Below are positions 44,218 to 53,374 of a stretch of 64,000 bases of DNA, piece after piece. The stretch is taken from assembly GCF_001650715.1 (NCBI RefSeq), contig NZ_LWQT01000120.1, positions 1 through 64,000 of the forward strand, given 5' to 3'. Each line of letters starts with the position of its first letter. The first letter of the stretch is position 1. The notes below the pieces were generated by a model. It saw only the letters and a list, made by a program, of their open reading frames with translations, had not been told where the DNA came from and searched no databases. The DNA is from Paramagnetospirillum marisnigri (lineage in GTDB: Bacteria; Pseudomonadota; Alphaproteobacteria; Rhodospirillales; Magnetospirillaceae). The position numbers were made by a program, and so were the translations under genes.

Positions 44218-45665
44218 TCGACCACCACCCGGTCGCGGCCCTGCGCCTTGGCGGCGTAGAGGCGCCGGTCGGCGATGGCGAGCCAGTTCTGGTAAGACTG
44301 GCCTGCCTCGCCATCCCAGCAGGCCACGCCCAGGCTGGCGGTCACGGGTATCCGGACTCCGCCCCGGGCGGCGATGGGGGAGGCGGCCAGGGCCTGGCGC
44401 AGCCGCTCGGCAATGACCACGGCGCCGGATTCGGCGGTGTAGGGCAGCAGGATGGCGAATTCCTCGCCGCCCATGCGGCCGATGATATCGCCCGGCCGCA
44501 ACTGCCCCTTGGCGAGGCTCACCAGCGCCTTCAGCACGTCGTCGCCGACCAGATGGCCGTGGGTGTCGTTGATCCGCTTGAAGTGATCGAGATCGAGGAA
44601 GACCAGCGACAGCGCCGCGCCCGAGCGCCGGGCCTTGGCCATTTCCTGCTCGGTGCGCTCCTGGAACTCGCGGCGGTTCAGGGCGCCGGTCAGGGGATCG
44701 GTCGAGGCGAGAACCTGCAGATTCTCGTGGGCCACCCGCAACTCCCGCAACGCCGACTCGGCCTTCTCCTGGGCGTGGCGGGTAATTTCCAGCATCTGCT
44801 CCTCTGTCAGGACCTTGGAGAAATCCTTGGTGGTCCAGAACGCCACCACCACGCCATAACTGAGGATGGTGAAACCGGCGGCGAAGATGCCGTGGGCGTA
44901 CCACCACATGTGGTTCCAGGGCGCCGATTGCAGGAAGGCCCAGGACGACTGGGCAAAGAACGCCACCGCTATGGCGAAATAACGGGTCATCATCGGCGCC
45001 TTGACCCGGCGGACCAGCATGATGGTCAGGCTGAGCAGGGACAGGGCGAGGGCGGTATGTTCCATGCCAAGGTGGAGACTGAGCATCTCCTGCGGCCATT
45101 CCAGCGACCCGGCGGAGAGCACGGCAGCCAGCCCCCCCATGGCGGCCCACCACCAGCCCCATCCGGGCTGGGAGCGGTCTTGCTGGCTGGATGCGCGCCC
45201 GAAAGCCAGGACCGCAGCCAACAGGAAAATGGCCATGGCCAGACGCGAGGCGGGACCGAAGATCAAAAAGAGGCGCAGGCAGGAATCCGCCAGAACCGTC
45301 AACGGGCCGTGCGGGGCATAAAGGATGGTGAAGCTGCCGAATCCCAGGGTCAGCCAGCGCAGGAAGGGTTCCCGCGAGTCGCGATAGCAGAGATAGGCAA
45401 TGAAGGTGACGAAGCCGCCTTCCACCGTCGCCACCGCCATGGCGAATTCATGCATGGGAAACGACTTGAACACCAGCGAGGGCGAGGTGAATTCCCGGAT
45501 GTAAAGAATTCCGACGATCGGCAACATGGCGAATGCCAGTTGCAGCAATACGGCATAGGCATGCGTCAGGCGATAATAGGACGACGTGTCGACTCCGCCG
45601 CTGGTCTCAGCCGGTCGAGCCGCGTCATGTCCCACAGAAAATGGCTTGTCACCATGAGCATGCAT
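44211..45665 (-). CDS. Membrane diguanylate cyclase (GGDEF)
   Basis: The 484-residue protein has about eight N-terminal membrane helices (residues 30-290), a linker coiled coil (HAQEKAESALRELRVAHENLQ split as AQEKAESALRELRVA) and a GGDEF domain. The domain has DPLTGALNRREF, a DLDHFKRINDTHGH run and the active site GGEEF near residue 398, so it should make cyclic di-GMP. The I-site RxxD is not clear: QLRPGDIIG precedes. The membrane domain resembles a sensory module but is not assigned. The start codon context is weak. Confidence 0.88.
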   Translation of the reverse strand: MHAHGDKPFSVGHDAARPAETSGGVDTSSYYRLTHAYAVLLQLAFAMLPIVGILYIREFTSPSLVFKSFPMHEFAMAVATVEGGFVTFIAYLCYRDSREPFLRWLTLGFGSFTILYAPHGPLTVLADSCLRLFLIFGPASRLAMAIFLLAAVLAFGRASSQQDRSQPGWGWWWAAMGGLAAVLSAGSLEWPQEMLSLHLGMEHTALALSLLSLTIMLVRRVKAPMMTRYFAIAVAFFAQSSWAFLQSAPWNHMWWYAHGIFAAGFTILSYGVVVAFWTTKDFSKVLTEEQMLEITRHAQEKAESALRELRVAHENLQVLASTDPLTGALNRREFQERTEQEMAKARRSGAALSLVFLDLDHFKRINDTHGHLVGDDVLKALVSLAKGQLRPGDIIGRMGGEEFAILLPYTAESGAVVIAERLRQALAASPIAARGGVRIPVTASLGVACWDGEAGQSYQNWLAIADRRLYAAKAQGRDRVVVEG

Positions 45666-45811
45666 GACCGCGCGAGGTCCCGAACTAGCTATCCCAACAC
45701 GTCTTCCGGCGGACCGATCACAAGAAATCAGTTTCCGGCTTTACCTTAGGGAGCAGCCTATCCCGCCTTCACGGTCGTATATACCAACCGAAAGTCCTAA
45801 GCAAAACGCCG

Positions 45812-47038
45812 TCAGAAGATGGGTTTGTCCCCAAAGACCAGGGTAATGCCTTCCGGTAGGACGGCGCGGTCGCGGCCCGAGCGCTTGGCCTCGTACATGC
45901 GCTGGTCGGCCAGTTCGATCAATTGGGGCCAGTCGGTGGCATGGTCGGCATTGATCTCGGCGACGCCGATGGACGCGGTCATGGGGCTGCCATCTGGCCG
46001 CAGGCCGAAGCCGGTGGCGCGCAGGCGCTCCAGCATGATCTTGGCGCCTTCGGTGGTGGTATCCGTCAGGATGGCGACGAATTCCTCGCCACCCCAGCGG
46101 ACCAGGACATCGCCGCGCCGCAGCCCCTCGCGCAGTCGCTCCGACAAGGTCCGCAAGGCCTTGTCGCCTTCCTCGTGACCGAACTGGTCGTTGATGGACT
46201 TGAACTTGTCCAGGTCGAAAAAGGCCACGCACATGGGAGTGTGCTTCATGGAGGCCAGCCGGAACTGCAGGTCCAAGGCCTCGCCGCCGGACCGCCGGGT
46301 GTAGGCGCCGGTCAGCGGGTCGATCATCGCCCGGTTAACCAGGGCGGTAATGTAGTGAAGCTGGCTCATGCCCGAGAACATGGCCACTCCCATCACCAGC
46401 ACCATCAGCCACAGCATGGGGCCGTGCTGATCCATGGTTAGGGTTTCGCCTCCCAGAAACAGGCCAAGAATGGCGAAAAAGAAGGCCGGGGCCGAGAACA
46501 GCGCCACCTCGAAGGCGGTCAGCGGAAAGATGGCGAGCCCCGCCAGGACGATGTTGGGCATCAGGGCGTAAAGCTTAGTGACCAGCAGGGCGGTGCCGGT
46601 CACATTCAGCGAGGCGGTGATGTGGATGGACAGGATGTAGAAGACCGGCGGCACCAGCAGCATGCCCATCAGCATGGCATCGGCCTGAAGTCGGGTCTTG
46701 CTGATTTTCCACGGCCAGGCCAGCAGGAAGAAGACGACGCCGGAGCCCAGGCGCAGCACCGTCATCATCGCCCATTCCGGCCAGGGAAACACGAACCAGT
46801 CGATGATGGACCACAGCGGCACCATCAGGGCGAAGATGGCCGCCACCAGTTGGATGCGCGAAATGATCACCGAGGCGGCATGGCGCCGGATATGGGCTGA
46901 GTGCCGCAACGGCACCAGCAGGTCGAAGAACTGGCCCCAGGTGATCTTGATGGGAGCGAACAAATGGGCCGCGAAAGAGCGCCAGCCCCTCGGGTTGTCG
47001 CCGTCATCGCCAATGATGTCCGATTGGATCTGTCCCAT
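45812..47038 (-). CDS. Second membrane diguanylate cyclase (GGDEF)
   Basis: The 408-residue protein has about six membrane helices (residues 60-245) and a GGDEF domain with DPLTGAYTRRSG, FFDLDKFKSINDQFGHEEGD and WGGEEFVAILTD (GGEEF near 315). LREGLRRGDVLVRW contains an RxxD-like possible I-site. It should synthesise cyclic di-GMP in response to a membrane signal. The start follows AAGGGGA ten bases upstream. It lies 146 bases from the first cyclase, and the gap holds no gene. Confidence 0.9.
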   Translation of the reverse strand: MGQIQSDIIGDDGDNPRGWRSFAAHLFAPIKITWGQFFDLLVPLRHSAHIRRHAASVIISRIQLVAAIFALMVPLWSIIDWFVFPWPEWAMMTVLRLGSGVVFFLLAWPWKISKTRLQADAMLMGMLLVPPVFYILSIHITASLNVTGTALLVTKLYALMPNIVLAGLAIFPLTAFEVALFSAPAFFFAILGLFLGGETLTMDQHGPMLWLMVLVMGVAMFSGMSQLHYITALVNRAMIDPLTGAYTRRSGGEALDLQFRLASMKHTPMCVAFFDLDKFKSINDQFGHEEGDKALRTLSERLREGLRRGDVLVRWGGEEFVAILTDTTTEGAKIMLERLRATGFGLRPDGSPMTASIGVAEINADHATDWPQLIELADQRMYEAKRSGRDRAVLPEGITLVFGDKPIF

Positions 47039-47200
47039 GCTGGCCGTCCCCTTCGCGTCGCCGGGCCCAGCCAGGAGCGGGCCATCCGGCGGTGGGGCTG
47101 AACCTAGTCAAATTTCCATGGGGTTACAATGGATATGGCGTGGCGAGATATGTGCGGCATGGGCGAGAGGTCGCCACAGTCTTTGGTGCTATATGGCAAG

Positions 47201-47215
47201 TCTGGTCTGACCAGA
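47201..47215. promoter_or_regulatory. Palindromic operator before the HD-GYP gene
   Basis: TCTGGTC-T-GACCAGA is a perfect seven-base-arm palindrome ending one base before the -35 box at 47217. Two further A/T pairs flank it (47198-47199 with 47217-47218). Its location suits an activator or repressor. The binding protein is unknown. Confidence 0.6.
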
Positions 47216-47216
47216 T

Positions 47217-47245
47217 TTGACCTTCCGCAAATCCCTCCCTATGAT
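47217..47245 (+). promoter_or_regulatory. Strong promoter of the HD-GYP gene
   Basis: TTGACC (47217-47222) and TATGAT (47240-47245) are exactly 17 bases apart. Transcription should start near 47252, which leaves a leader of about 34 bases with a purine-rich ribosome site. Confidence 0.65.
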
Positions 47246-47285
47246 TCGGCCTCCCGTTTTCCAGAAAGGGGGAGGGGTAGTGACC

Positions 47286-48413
47286 ATGGGGACGCCGAGT
47301 CGGCCGCCATCAGCCGTCCATCAGGGTCTGGCAGAACGCCTGATCTGCATACATGACGAGATCAAGGGGGGCGACGATTTGACGGCGCTCAGCCGGATCG
47401 CCATCGCTCTGTATGACGAGCGCACCGATATCCTGAAGACCTTCATCCATTCCAGCGATGGCGACAGCCCGTTCGATCATTCGGCGGCGCGGCTTTCCAC
47501 CCTTCCCACCTTGCAGGAACTGGCCCGTACCGGCGGGCGCCGTGTCATCAATGACCTGGAGGCGGTGGCCGCCACCGGGCAGGAGCATGCCAACAGGCTG
47601 TCGTCCCTGGGCTATGGCTCCAGCTACACCATGCCGATCCGCTCGAAGAACCAGTTCTTCGGCTTCCTTTTCCTCAATTCATTCAGCAAGGACTTCTTCA
47701 CGCCCAAGGTCGTGCACCGGCTGCGGCCCTATGCCGAGATGATCGCGCTGCTGGTGATGCGCGAGCTGGACATGGTGCGCATGATGCAGGCGGCGGTGCG
47801 GGTGATCCGCCAGGTGTCGGCGGTGCGCGACGAGGAAACCGGGGCCCATCTGGCCCGCATGGCGCGCTATACCCGCATGATCGCGGTCAAGCTGGCCGAT
47901 CGCCACGGGTTCAACGACGAGTTCATCGAGTACCTGTTTCAGTTCGCCCCGCTGCACGACGTGGGCAAGATCTCGGTTCCCGACCACATCTTGTTCAAGC
48001 CCGGCAGGCTCGACGAAGGCGAATTCGAGATCATGAAGGGCCATGTCAAGCGGGGCCTCGAGATCGTCGACCTGATGGCCCATGATTTCGGCATGCAGTC
48101 GCTCAGCTATTTCAGCGTGCTGCGCAATGTCATCGCCTATCACCACGAGGCACTGGACGGCAGCGGCTATCCCCATGGGCTGAAGGGGGCGGAGATTCCC
48201 ATGGAGGCCCGCATCGCCGCGGTGGCCGACGTGTTCGACGCCCTGACATCGGAACGTCCCTATAAGAAGGCCTGGAGCAACGATCAGGCACTGGACTTGC
48301 TGGTGGACCAATCGGGCACCAAGTTCGATCCCGATTGCGTCGCCGCCCTGGTTGACTGCCGGGCCGAGATCGCCGATATCCAGAGTCGGTTCGAGGCCAC
48401 GGTGTTCGATTGA
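47286..48413 (+). CDS. HD-GYP cyclic-di-GMP phosphodiesterase with GAF-like domain
   Basis: The 375-residue protein has an N-terminal GAF-like sensor (about 10-160) and an HD-GYP domain with HDVGKISVPDHIL, then HHEALDGSGYPHGLKG and ADVFDALTSERPYKKAW. These metal and GYP residues match the class that degrades cyclic di-GMP to GMP. The start is ATG 47286 after a GGGGGAGGGG ribosome site; GTG 47280 is in frame and equally close. The promoter defined upstream rules out the longer frame. It is coupled to mepA. Confidence 0.9.
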   Translation: MGTPSRPPSAVHQGLAERLICIHDEIKGGDDLTALSRIAIALYDERTDILKTFIHSSDGDSPFDHSAARLSTLPTLQELARTGGRRVINDLEAVAATGQEHANRLSSLGYGSSYTMPIRSKNQFFGFLFLNSFSKDFFTPKVVHRLRPYAEMIALLVMRELDMVRMMQAAVRVIRQVSAVRDEETGAHLARMARYTRMIAVKLADRHGFNDEFIEYLFQFAPLHDVGKISVPDHILFKPGRLDEGEFEIMKGHVKRGLEIVDLMAHDFGMQSLSYFSVLRNVIAYHHEALDGSGYPHGLKGAEIPMEARIAAVADVFDALTSERPYKKAWSNDQALDLLVDQSGTKFDPDCVAALVDCRAEIADIQSRFEATVFD

Positions 48414-49177
48414 AGTCTCTTCTCCTGTTCATCCTGGTGCTGCTGGGAGCGTCCCAAGCCGATGCCGCCGAGGTGATCGGCGGTGCCGCCGCGGGCTGCG
48501 TCGCTGGTGCCGAGGCTCTTCCCCTGGTCTCGGAGTCCTATCAGGTGCTGCGTCCGGCACGGCAGCGCTATTGGGGCCATTCCGATACCGTCGCCTTCGT
48601 GAAGAGTCTGGCGGTCTCCACGGCAGGGCAGGGGCTTCTGTTGATGGGCGACATGGCCCAACCCAGGGGCGGTCCCATGCCGTCGGGCCATGCCAGCCAC
48701 CAGAACGGGCTGGACGTGGATATCTGGTTCAGGGTGGCGTCCACGCCCCTCTCCGAAAGGGAACTGGCCAATCCGCGTCCCCTGGCCATGGTGCGGGGCC
48801 AGGATGTGTCCGAGCACTGGGGGCCGGTCCAAGCCGCCATGCTGGAACGGTCGGCCCGTGCCCCCGAAGTGGAGCGGATCTTCGTCAATCCGGTGATCAA
48901 GCTGGCCATGTGCCGCGCTGCCAATGGCGGCGAGCGGTCATGGCTGGGCAAGCTGCGGCCCTGGTGGGGGCATGACGAGCACTTTCACGTCCGTCTGCGC
49001 TGTCCGGCCGACAGTCCCTTATGCGAGCCCCAGAAGCCGTTCCCCGAGGGCGACGGCTGTGGCGAGGAATTGCTGTCCTGGCTGGCGAAACCGACATCGC
49101 CCGTGCCGCCCGAACGTCCCCATGTCCAGACCCGGCCCATGCCCGAGGCCTGCGCCACCGTCTTGAACGGCAAATAG
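48410..49177 (+). CDS. mepA: Penicillin-insensitive murein endopeptidase MepA
   Basis: The 255-residue protein has a signal peptide (KSLLLFILVLLGASQADAA) and the LAS-family zinc motifs: SGHASHQNGLDVDIWF and the HDEHFHVRL motif (HxH). It is a periplasmic D,D-endopeptidase (LAS-type) that cuts murein cross-links. The first codon is TTG at 48410 inside the HD-GYP stop (TTGA), so it is probably coupled. Six cysteines allow disulfides, as in other MepA proteins. Confidence 0.92.
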   Translation: MKSLLLFILVLLGASQADAAEVIGGAAAGCVAGAEALPLVSESYQVLRPARQRYWGHSDTVAFVKSLAVSTAGQGLLLMGDMAQPRGGPMPSGHASHQNGLDVDIWFRVASTPLSERELANPRPLAMVRGQDVSEHWGPVQAAMLERSARAPEVERIFVNPVIKLAMCRAANGGERSWLGKLRPWWGHDEHFHVRLRCPADSPLCEPQKPFPEGDGCGEELLSWLAKPTSPVPPERPHVQTRPMPEACATVLNGK

Positions 49178-49185
49178 AACTTCAC

Positions 49186-49214
49186 TTGCAAAGCGCCGCG
49201 CAACGGCGTATGTA
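49186..49214 (+). promoter_or_regulatory. Promoter of rpsB
   Basis: TTGCAA (49186-49191) and TATGTA (49209-49214) are 17 bases apart, 8 bases after the mepA stop. Transcription should start near 49221 and give a leader of about 118 bases. Confidence 0.6.
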
Positions 49215-49271
49215 GCGGCCACCAATCCACACGCGGGAATGCGGCGGCGGCACGGCTGTGTCGTTCGTTCG

Positions 49272-49321
49272 CTCCGGTGTCAGGCTTCGGCCCGACGACT
49301 CCCGCGGAGGTTCAACCGGAG
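49272..49321 (+). promoter_or_regulatory. Structured leader of rpsB, possible S2 autoregulatory site
   Basis: CTCCGGT (49272-49278) can pair with ACCGGAG (49315-49321). Inside is GTC-A-GGC-TTCG-GCC-C-GAC (49279-49296), a hairpin capped by a stable TTCG tetraloop. The ribosome site AAAGGA lies 3' of it at 49326-49331. A fold just before the start fits feedback by S2, known for E. coli rpsB. Confidence 0.5.
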
Positions 49322-49338
49322 AAGCAAAGGATTTTCCG

Positions 49339-50136
49339 ATGGCTCTGCCCACGTTCACCATGCGTCAGCTCGTCGAAGCCGGCGTGCATTTCGGCCACAA
49401 CACCCGCCGCTGGAACCCGAAGATGTCTTCGTACCTCTTCGGCATCCGCAATGGCATCCACATCATCGACCTGCAGCAGAGCGTGCCCATGCTGCACCGC
49501 GCCATGCAGGCGGTGCGTGACGTGACCGCCGGCGGCGGCCGTGTCCTGTTCGTCGGTACCAAGCACCAGGCCTCGGGCATCGTCGCCGAGAGCGCCCGCC
49601 GTTGCGGCCAGTACTTCGTCAACCATCGCTGGCTCGGCGGCATGCTGACCAACTGGAAGACCATTTCCAACTCCATCAAGCGGCTGCGCGAACTGGACGA
49701 GCAGCTGACCTCGGGCGCCCTGGGCGGCCTGACCAAGAAGGAGCAGCTGGTGCTGCAGCGCGAGCGCGACAAGCTCGAGCGCGCCCTGGGCGGCATCAAG
49801 GAAATGGGCGGCCTGCCCGACATCCTGTTCATCATCGACACCAACAAGGAGCAGCTGGCGGTTCAGGAAGCCAACAAGCTGGGCATCCCGGTGGTGGCGA
49901 TCATCGACTCCAATTGCGATCCGGCCGGCATCACCTATCCGGTGCCCGGCAACGACGACGCCATCCGCGCCATTCAGACCTATTGCGATCTGATGGCTGG
50001 CGCCGTTCTGGACGGCATCTCCGCCGAGATCACCCGTGGCGGCGGCGACGTGGGCGCCAGCTCGGAAGCCCCGGTCGAGCAGATCCCCGAGGTGGTCGAG
50101 GCCGCCGAGGGCGAGGCCGCCGCTCCGACGGCCTGA
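49339..50136 (+). CDS. rpsB: 30S ribosomal protein S2
   Basis: The 265-residue protein opens [27 protein letters not shown], with the S2 signatures [13 protein letters not shown] and [15 protein letters not shown], followed by [19 protein letters not shown] and [14 protein letters not shown]. An acidic tail of about 25 residues ([12 protein letters not shown]) follows the core. The start is ATG 49339; the frame upstream is leader. tsf follows, as in most bacteria. Confidence 0.98.
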   Translation: MALPTFTMRQLVEAGVHFGHNTRRWNPKMSSYLFGIRNGIHIIDLQQSVPMLHRAMQAVRDVTAGGGRVLFVGTKHQASGIVAESARRCGQYFVNHRWLGGMLTNWKTISNSIKRLRELDEQLTSGALGGLTKKEQLVLQRERDKLERALGGIKEMGGLPDILFIIDTNKEQLAVQEANKLGIPVVAIIDSNCDPAGITYPVPGNDDAIRAIQTYCDLMAGAVLDGISAEITRGGGDVGASSEAPVEQIPEVVEAAEGEAAAPTA

Positions 50137-50154
50137 ACCTTTTGTTTCCAAGGC

Positions 50155-50183
50155 AATGGCGGCGACACACCATCGCCGCCATT
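50155..50183 (+). other. Hairpin in the rpsB-tsf gap
   Basis: AATGGCGGCGA (50155-50165) pairs perfectly with TCGCCGCCATT (50173-50183) over an 8-base loop. No T-run follows, so it is more likely a partial terminator, processing site or stabiliser than a full terminator. It sits 67 bases before tsf. Confidence 0.6.
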
Positions 50184-50250
50184 CGCTTGACGGATCATCC
50201 GTATTCATAGGGCTCCCACCAGGGGGCCATCGTCCGAGAGAGGAAGACCA

Positions 50251-51177
50251 ATGGCCGAGATTACCGCTTCGCTGGTCAAGGAGCTGCGCGAGAAGACTGG
50301 CGCCGGCATGATGGATTGCAAGAAGGCGCTGGGCGAGACCGCCGGTGACGTGGAAGCCGCCATCGACTGGCTGCGCAAGAAGGGCCTGGCCGCCGCCGCC
50401 AAGAAGGCCGGCCGCGTCGCCGCCGAGGGTCTGGTGGGCGTCGCCGCCGCCGGAACCAAGGGCGTGGCCGTCGAGGTCAATGCCGAGACCGACTTCGTCG
50501 CCCGCAACGAGCAGTTCCAGGGCTTCGTCAACGCCGTCGCAACCGTGGCCCTGGCCGCCGGTTCCGACATCGAGGCCATCAAGGTCGCCGCCTGCCCCGG
50601 TTCCGACAAGAATGTCGCCGACCAGCTGACCGCCCTGATCGCCACCATCGGCGAGAACATGAACCTGCGTCGCGCCGTGCGCCTGGAAGTCGCCAATGGC
50701 GTGGTCGCTTCCTATGTCCATTCGTCCATCGCGCCCGGCCTGGGCAAGATCGGCTGCCTGGTGGCCCTGGAATCCACCGGTGACCAGGCCCGCCTGACCG
50801 AACTTGGCAAGCAGATCGCCATGCATGTGGCCGCCGCCAACCCGCAGTTCCTCGATCCCAGCGTGGTGGACACCGCCGCCCTGGACCGCGAGAAGGCCGT
50901 GTTGACCGAGCAGGCCCAGGCTTCGGGCAAGCCCGCCGCCGTCATCGAGAAGATGGTGGAAGGCCGCATCCGCAAGTACTACGAGGAAGTCTGCCTGACC
51001 GAGCAGGTCTTCGTCATCGACCAGGAGAACAAGATCTCCAAGGTGCTGGAGAATGTCGGCAAGGAGATCGGCGCGCCGGTCAAGCTGGTCGGCTTCGCCC
51101 GCTTCGCCCTGGGCGAGGGGATCGAGAAGGAAGAGAAGGACTTCGCCGCCGAGGTGGCCGCCCAGTTGGGCCGCTGA
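50251..51177 (+). CDS. tsf: Translation elongation factor Ts
   Basis: The 308-residue protein starts [27 protein letters not shown] and contains the core [10 protein letters not shown] and [20 protein letters not shown] segments of EF-Ts, which exchanges GDP for GTP on EF-Tu. The GMMDCKKAL segment after the UBA-like domain is standard. It follows rpsB and ends before a rho-independent terminator. Confidence 0.98.
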   Translation: MAEITASLVKELREKTGAGMMDCKKALGETAGDVEAAIDWLRKKGLAAAAKKAGRVAAEGLVGVAAAGTKGVAVEVNAETDFVARNEQFQGFVNAVATVALAAGSDIEAIKVAACPGSDKNVADQLTALIATIGENMNLRRAVRLEVANGVVASYVHSSIAPGLGKIGCLVALESTGDQARLTELGKQIAMHVAAANPQFLDPSVVDTAALDREKAVLTEQAQASGKPAAVIEKMVEGRIRKYYEEVCLTEQVFVIDQENKISKVLENVGKEIGAPVKLVGFARFALGEGIEKEEKDFAAEVAAQLGR

Positions 51178-51194
51178 TCCAGCGAAAGCCGTTG

Positions 51195-51229
51195 GGGCCG
51201 CTCGGGCGCACAGGCCGGGCGGCCCTTTT
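51195..51229 (+). terminator. Rho-independent terminator after tsf
   Basis: GGGCCGCTCGG (51195-51205) pairs with CCGGGCGGCCC (51215-51225) with one T-G wobble, followed by TTTT. It ends the rpsB-tsf unit and lies 86 bases before pyrH. Confidence 0.8.
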
Positions 51230-51314
51230 CGTGTCCGCCCCCACAAGGGGGGCGACAGCGGGTGGGAATGGTGTATGATCGCCGCCGCCCGGACCTGATT
51301 ACCCGAGGGAATCC

Positions 51315-52037
51315 ATGGCCAGCCACGCCAATTTCCGCCGCGTCCTCCTCAAGATTTCCGGCGAAGGCCTGATGGGGAATCGCGAATACGGCCTCGATCC
51401 GGCCACCGTCGAACGCATCGCCCGCGAGGTCAAATCCGTTCGCGAAATGGGGGTCGAAGTCTGCGTCGTCATCGGCGGAGGCAATATCTTCCGTGGTGTC
51501 TCCGGCGCCGCCAACGGCATGGAGCGCGCCGCCGCCGACAACATGGGCATGCTGGCCACCGTGATCAACGCGCTGTCGGTGCAAAACGCGCTGGAGCGGG
51601 TGGGATGCGAGACCCGGGTCCAGTCGGCCATCGTCATGCCCACCGTGTGCGAGGCCTTCATCCGTCGCCGCGCCATCCGTCATCTGGAAAAGGGCAGGGT
51701 GGTGATCTTCGCCGCCGGGACCGGCAATCCGTTCTTCACCACCGATACCGCCGCCGCGCTGCGCGCCGTCGAGATGGGCTGTGACGCGCTGCTGAAGGCC
51801 ACCCAGGTGGACGGCGTCTATTCCGCCGACCCCAAGAAGGTTAAGGACGCCACCCGTTACGACAGGCTCACCTTCAACGAGGTCCTGGCCCGTGACCTCG
51901 CCGTGATGGATACCTCGGCCATCGCGCTCTGCCGCGAGAACAAGGTTCCCATCGTGGTCTTCGACCTGCACCGGCCCGGCGCCTTCGCCGAGGTTGTCGC
52001 AGGGCAGGGTTTGTTCACCATCATCGCCAACGACTAG
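51315..52037 (+). CDS. pyrH: UMP kinase
   Basis: The 240-residue amino-acid-kinase-fold protein phosphorylates UMP to UDP. It shows [12 protein letters not shown] at the start, [11 protein letters not shown] near residue 48, [11 protein letters not shown], and the [20 protein letters not shown] and [15 protein letters not shown] segments of PyrH. It opens a long rightward run and is 16 bases from frr, the conserved pair. A weak TATGAT box at 51274 has no clear -35. Confidence 0.97.
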   Translation: MASHANFRRVLLKISGEGLMGNREYGLDPATVERIAREVKSVREMGVEVCVVIGGGNIFRGVSGAANGMERAAADNMGMLATVINALSVQNALERVGCETRVQSAIVMPTVCEAFIRRRAIRHLEKGRVVIFAAGTGNPFFTTDTAAALRAVEMGCDALLKATQVDGVYSADPKKVKDATRYDRLTFNEVLARDLAVMDTSAIALCRENKVPIVVFDLHRPGAFAEVVAGQGLFTIIAND

Positions 52038-52053
52038 GATCAGGGAGTCGATC

Positions 52054-52626
52054 GTGTCCGCTCCGACCAATTGGGGTGACCTCAAGAAGGACGTCACCCG
52101 CCGCATGGACAGCGCCGTCGAGGTGCTGAAGAAGGAATTCTCGGGCCTGCGCTCGGGCCGCGCCTCGGTCAACCTCCTCGACCCGGTGGTGGTCGAGGCC
52201 TATGGCCAGACCATGCCGCTGTCTCAGTGCGGCACCGTCGGCGTTCCCGAACCCCGCATGCTGACCGTGCAGGTCTGGGACAAGGGCCAGGTCAAGGCGG
52301 TGGAAAAGGCGATCCGCGATGCGGGTCTCGGCCTCAATCCCCAGACCGACGGCCAGATGATCCGGGTGCCGATTCCCGCCCTGAACGAGGAGCGTCGCAA
52401 GGAACTGCAGAAGGTCGCCGGAAAGTATTCGGAACAGGCCCGCGTCTCGGTGCGCAACGTCCGTCGTGACGGTATGGACTCCTTGAAGAAGATGGAAAAG
52501 GACGGCCATATCTCCGAGGACGAGATCAAGAAGCACGAGAAGGAAATCCAGCAGATCACCGACGACACCATCAAGAAGATCGACGAACATCTGGTTCACA
52601 AAGAAAAAGAAATCATGCAGGTCTAG
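52054..52626 (+). CDS. frr: Ribosome recycling factor
   Basis: The 190-residue protein has the RRF motifs [32 protein letters not shown] and the C-terminal [19 protein letters not shown] run. It separates ribosomal subunits after termination with EF-G. The start is GTG 52054 after AGGGAG; the longer frame upstream overlaps pyrH and is not conserved. uppS starts nine bases later. Confidence 0.97.
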   Translation: MSAPTNWGDLKKDVTRRMDSAVEVLKKEFSGLRSGRASVNLLDPVVVEAYGQTMPLSQCGTVGVPEPRMLTVQVWDKGQVKAVEKAIRDAGLGLNPQTDGQMIRVPIPALNEERRKELQKVAGKYSEQARVSVRNVRRDGMDSLKKMEKDGHISEDEIKKHEKEIQQITDDTIKKIDEHLVHKEKEIMQV

Positions 52627-52635
52627 TTTCCGCAC

Positions 52636-53367
52636 ATGGAAGCCGCCCCGTCCCACGCCATGCCCGTCGCACCGCCCGTTCACATTGCCATCATCATGGA
52701 TGGTAATGGGCGGTGGGCGAAGGCGCGCGGCTTGCCTCGCACCGCCGGTCACAAGCGCGGCGCCGAGGCCGTGCGCCGCACCGTCGAGGCGGCGCGCGAG
52801 ATGGGCGTGTCCTACCTGACCCTTTACGGTTTCTCGTCCGAGAACTGGAAGCGGCCCGAGGGCGAGGTTACCGACCTGATGGGCCTGTTGCGCCTGTATC
52901 TGCGCAACGAGGTCAAGCATCTGCATAAGAACGGCATCCGCCTCAAGGTGATCGGGGACCGCCAGCGCCTGGGGGCCGATATCGTCCGGCTGATCGAGGA
53001 CGCCGAAGCCAAGACCAGCGGCAATACGGCCCTGACCCTGGTGCTGGCCCTGTCCTATGGCGGCCGTCAGGAACTGGTGGACGCCGCCCGCAAGCTTGCC
53101 AGGGACGTTGCCGAAGGTCGGCTGTCACCCGAGGCCATCGACGAGGACGCGGTCGGGGCGCGGCTTTATACCACCGGCATTCCCGATCCCGACCTGATCA
53201 TCCGGACCAGCGGCGAGCAACGCATCAGCAATTTCCTGCTGTGGCAGGGCGCCTATGCCGAGCTGGTCTTCATCGAGACCCTGTGGCCGGAATTCGGCCG
53301 GGCGGAACTGGAGAGCGCCATTCACGAATTCCATGGCCGCGACCGTCGCTACGGGGCGGCAAGGTGA
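52636..53367 (+). CDS. uppS: Undecaprenyl diphosphate synthase
   Basis: The 243-residue cis-prenyltransferase has HIAIIMDGNGRWAKARGLPR with the catalytic Asp and P-loop-like Arg, GFSSENWKRP, SYGGRQELVDAARK and DPDLIIRTSGEQRISNF. It makes the C55 lipid carrier for peptidoglycan and polysaccharides from isoprenoid units. It lies between frr and cdsA with short gaps. Confidence 0.97.
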   Translation: MEAAPSHAMPVAPPVHIAIIMDGNGRWAKARGLPRTAGHKRGAEAVRRTVEAAREMGVSYLTLYGFSSENWKRPEGEVTDLMGLLRLYLRNEVKHLHKNGIRLKVIGDRQRLGADIVRLIEDAEAKTSGNTALTLVLALSYGGRQELVDAARKLARDVAEGRLSPEAIDEDAVGARLYTTGIPDPDLIIRTSGEQRISNFLLWQGAYAELVFIETLWPEFGRAELESAIHEFHGRDRRYGAAR

Positions 53368-53374
53368 TGGGCGC

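Noticed and set aside
47217-47285. Longer N-terminus for the HD-GYP protein starting at 47217
   Set aside because: That stretch contains the -35 and -10 boxes of the gene's own promoter, so it is not translated.
49312-51246. 644-codon minus-strand frame across rpsB and tsf
   Set aside because: It covers two genes whose plus-strand products are unmistakable ribosomal protein S2 and EF-Ts.
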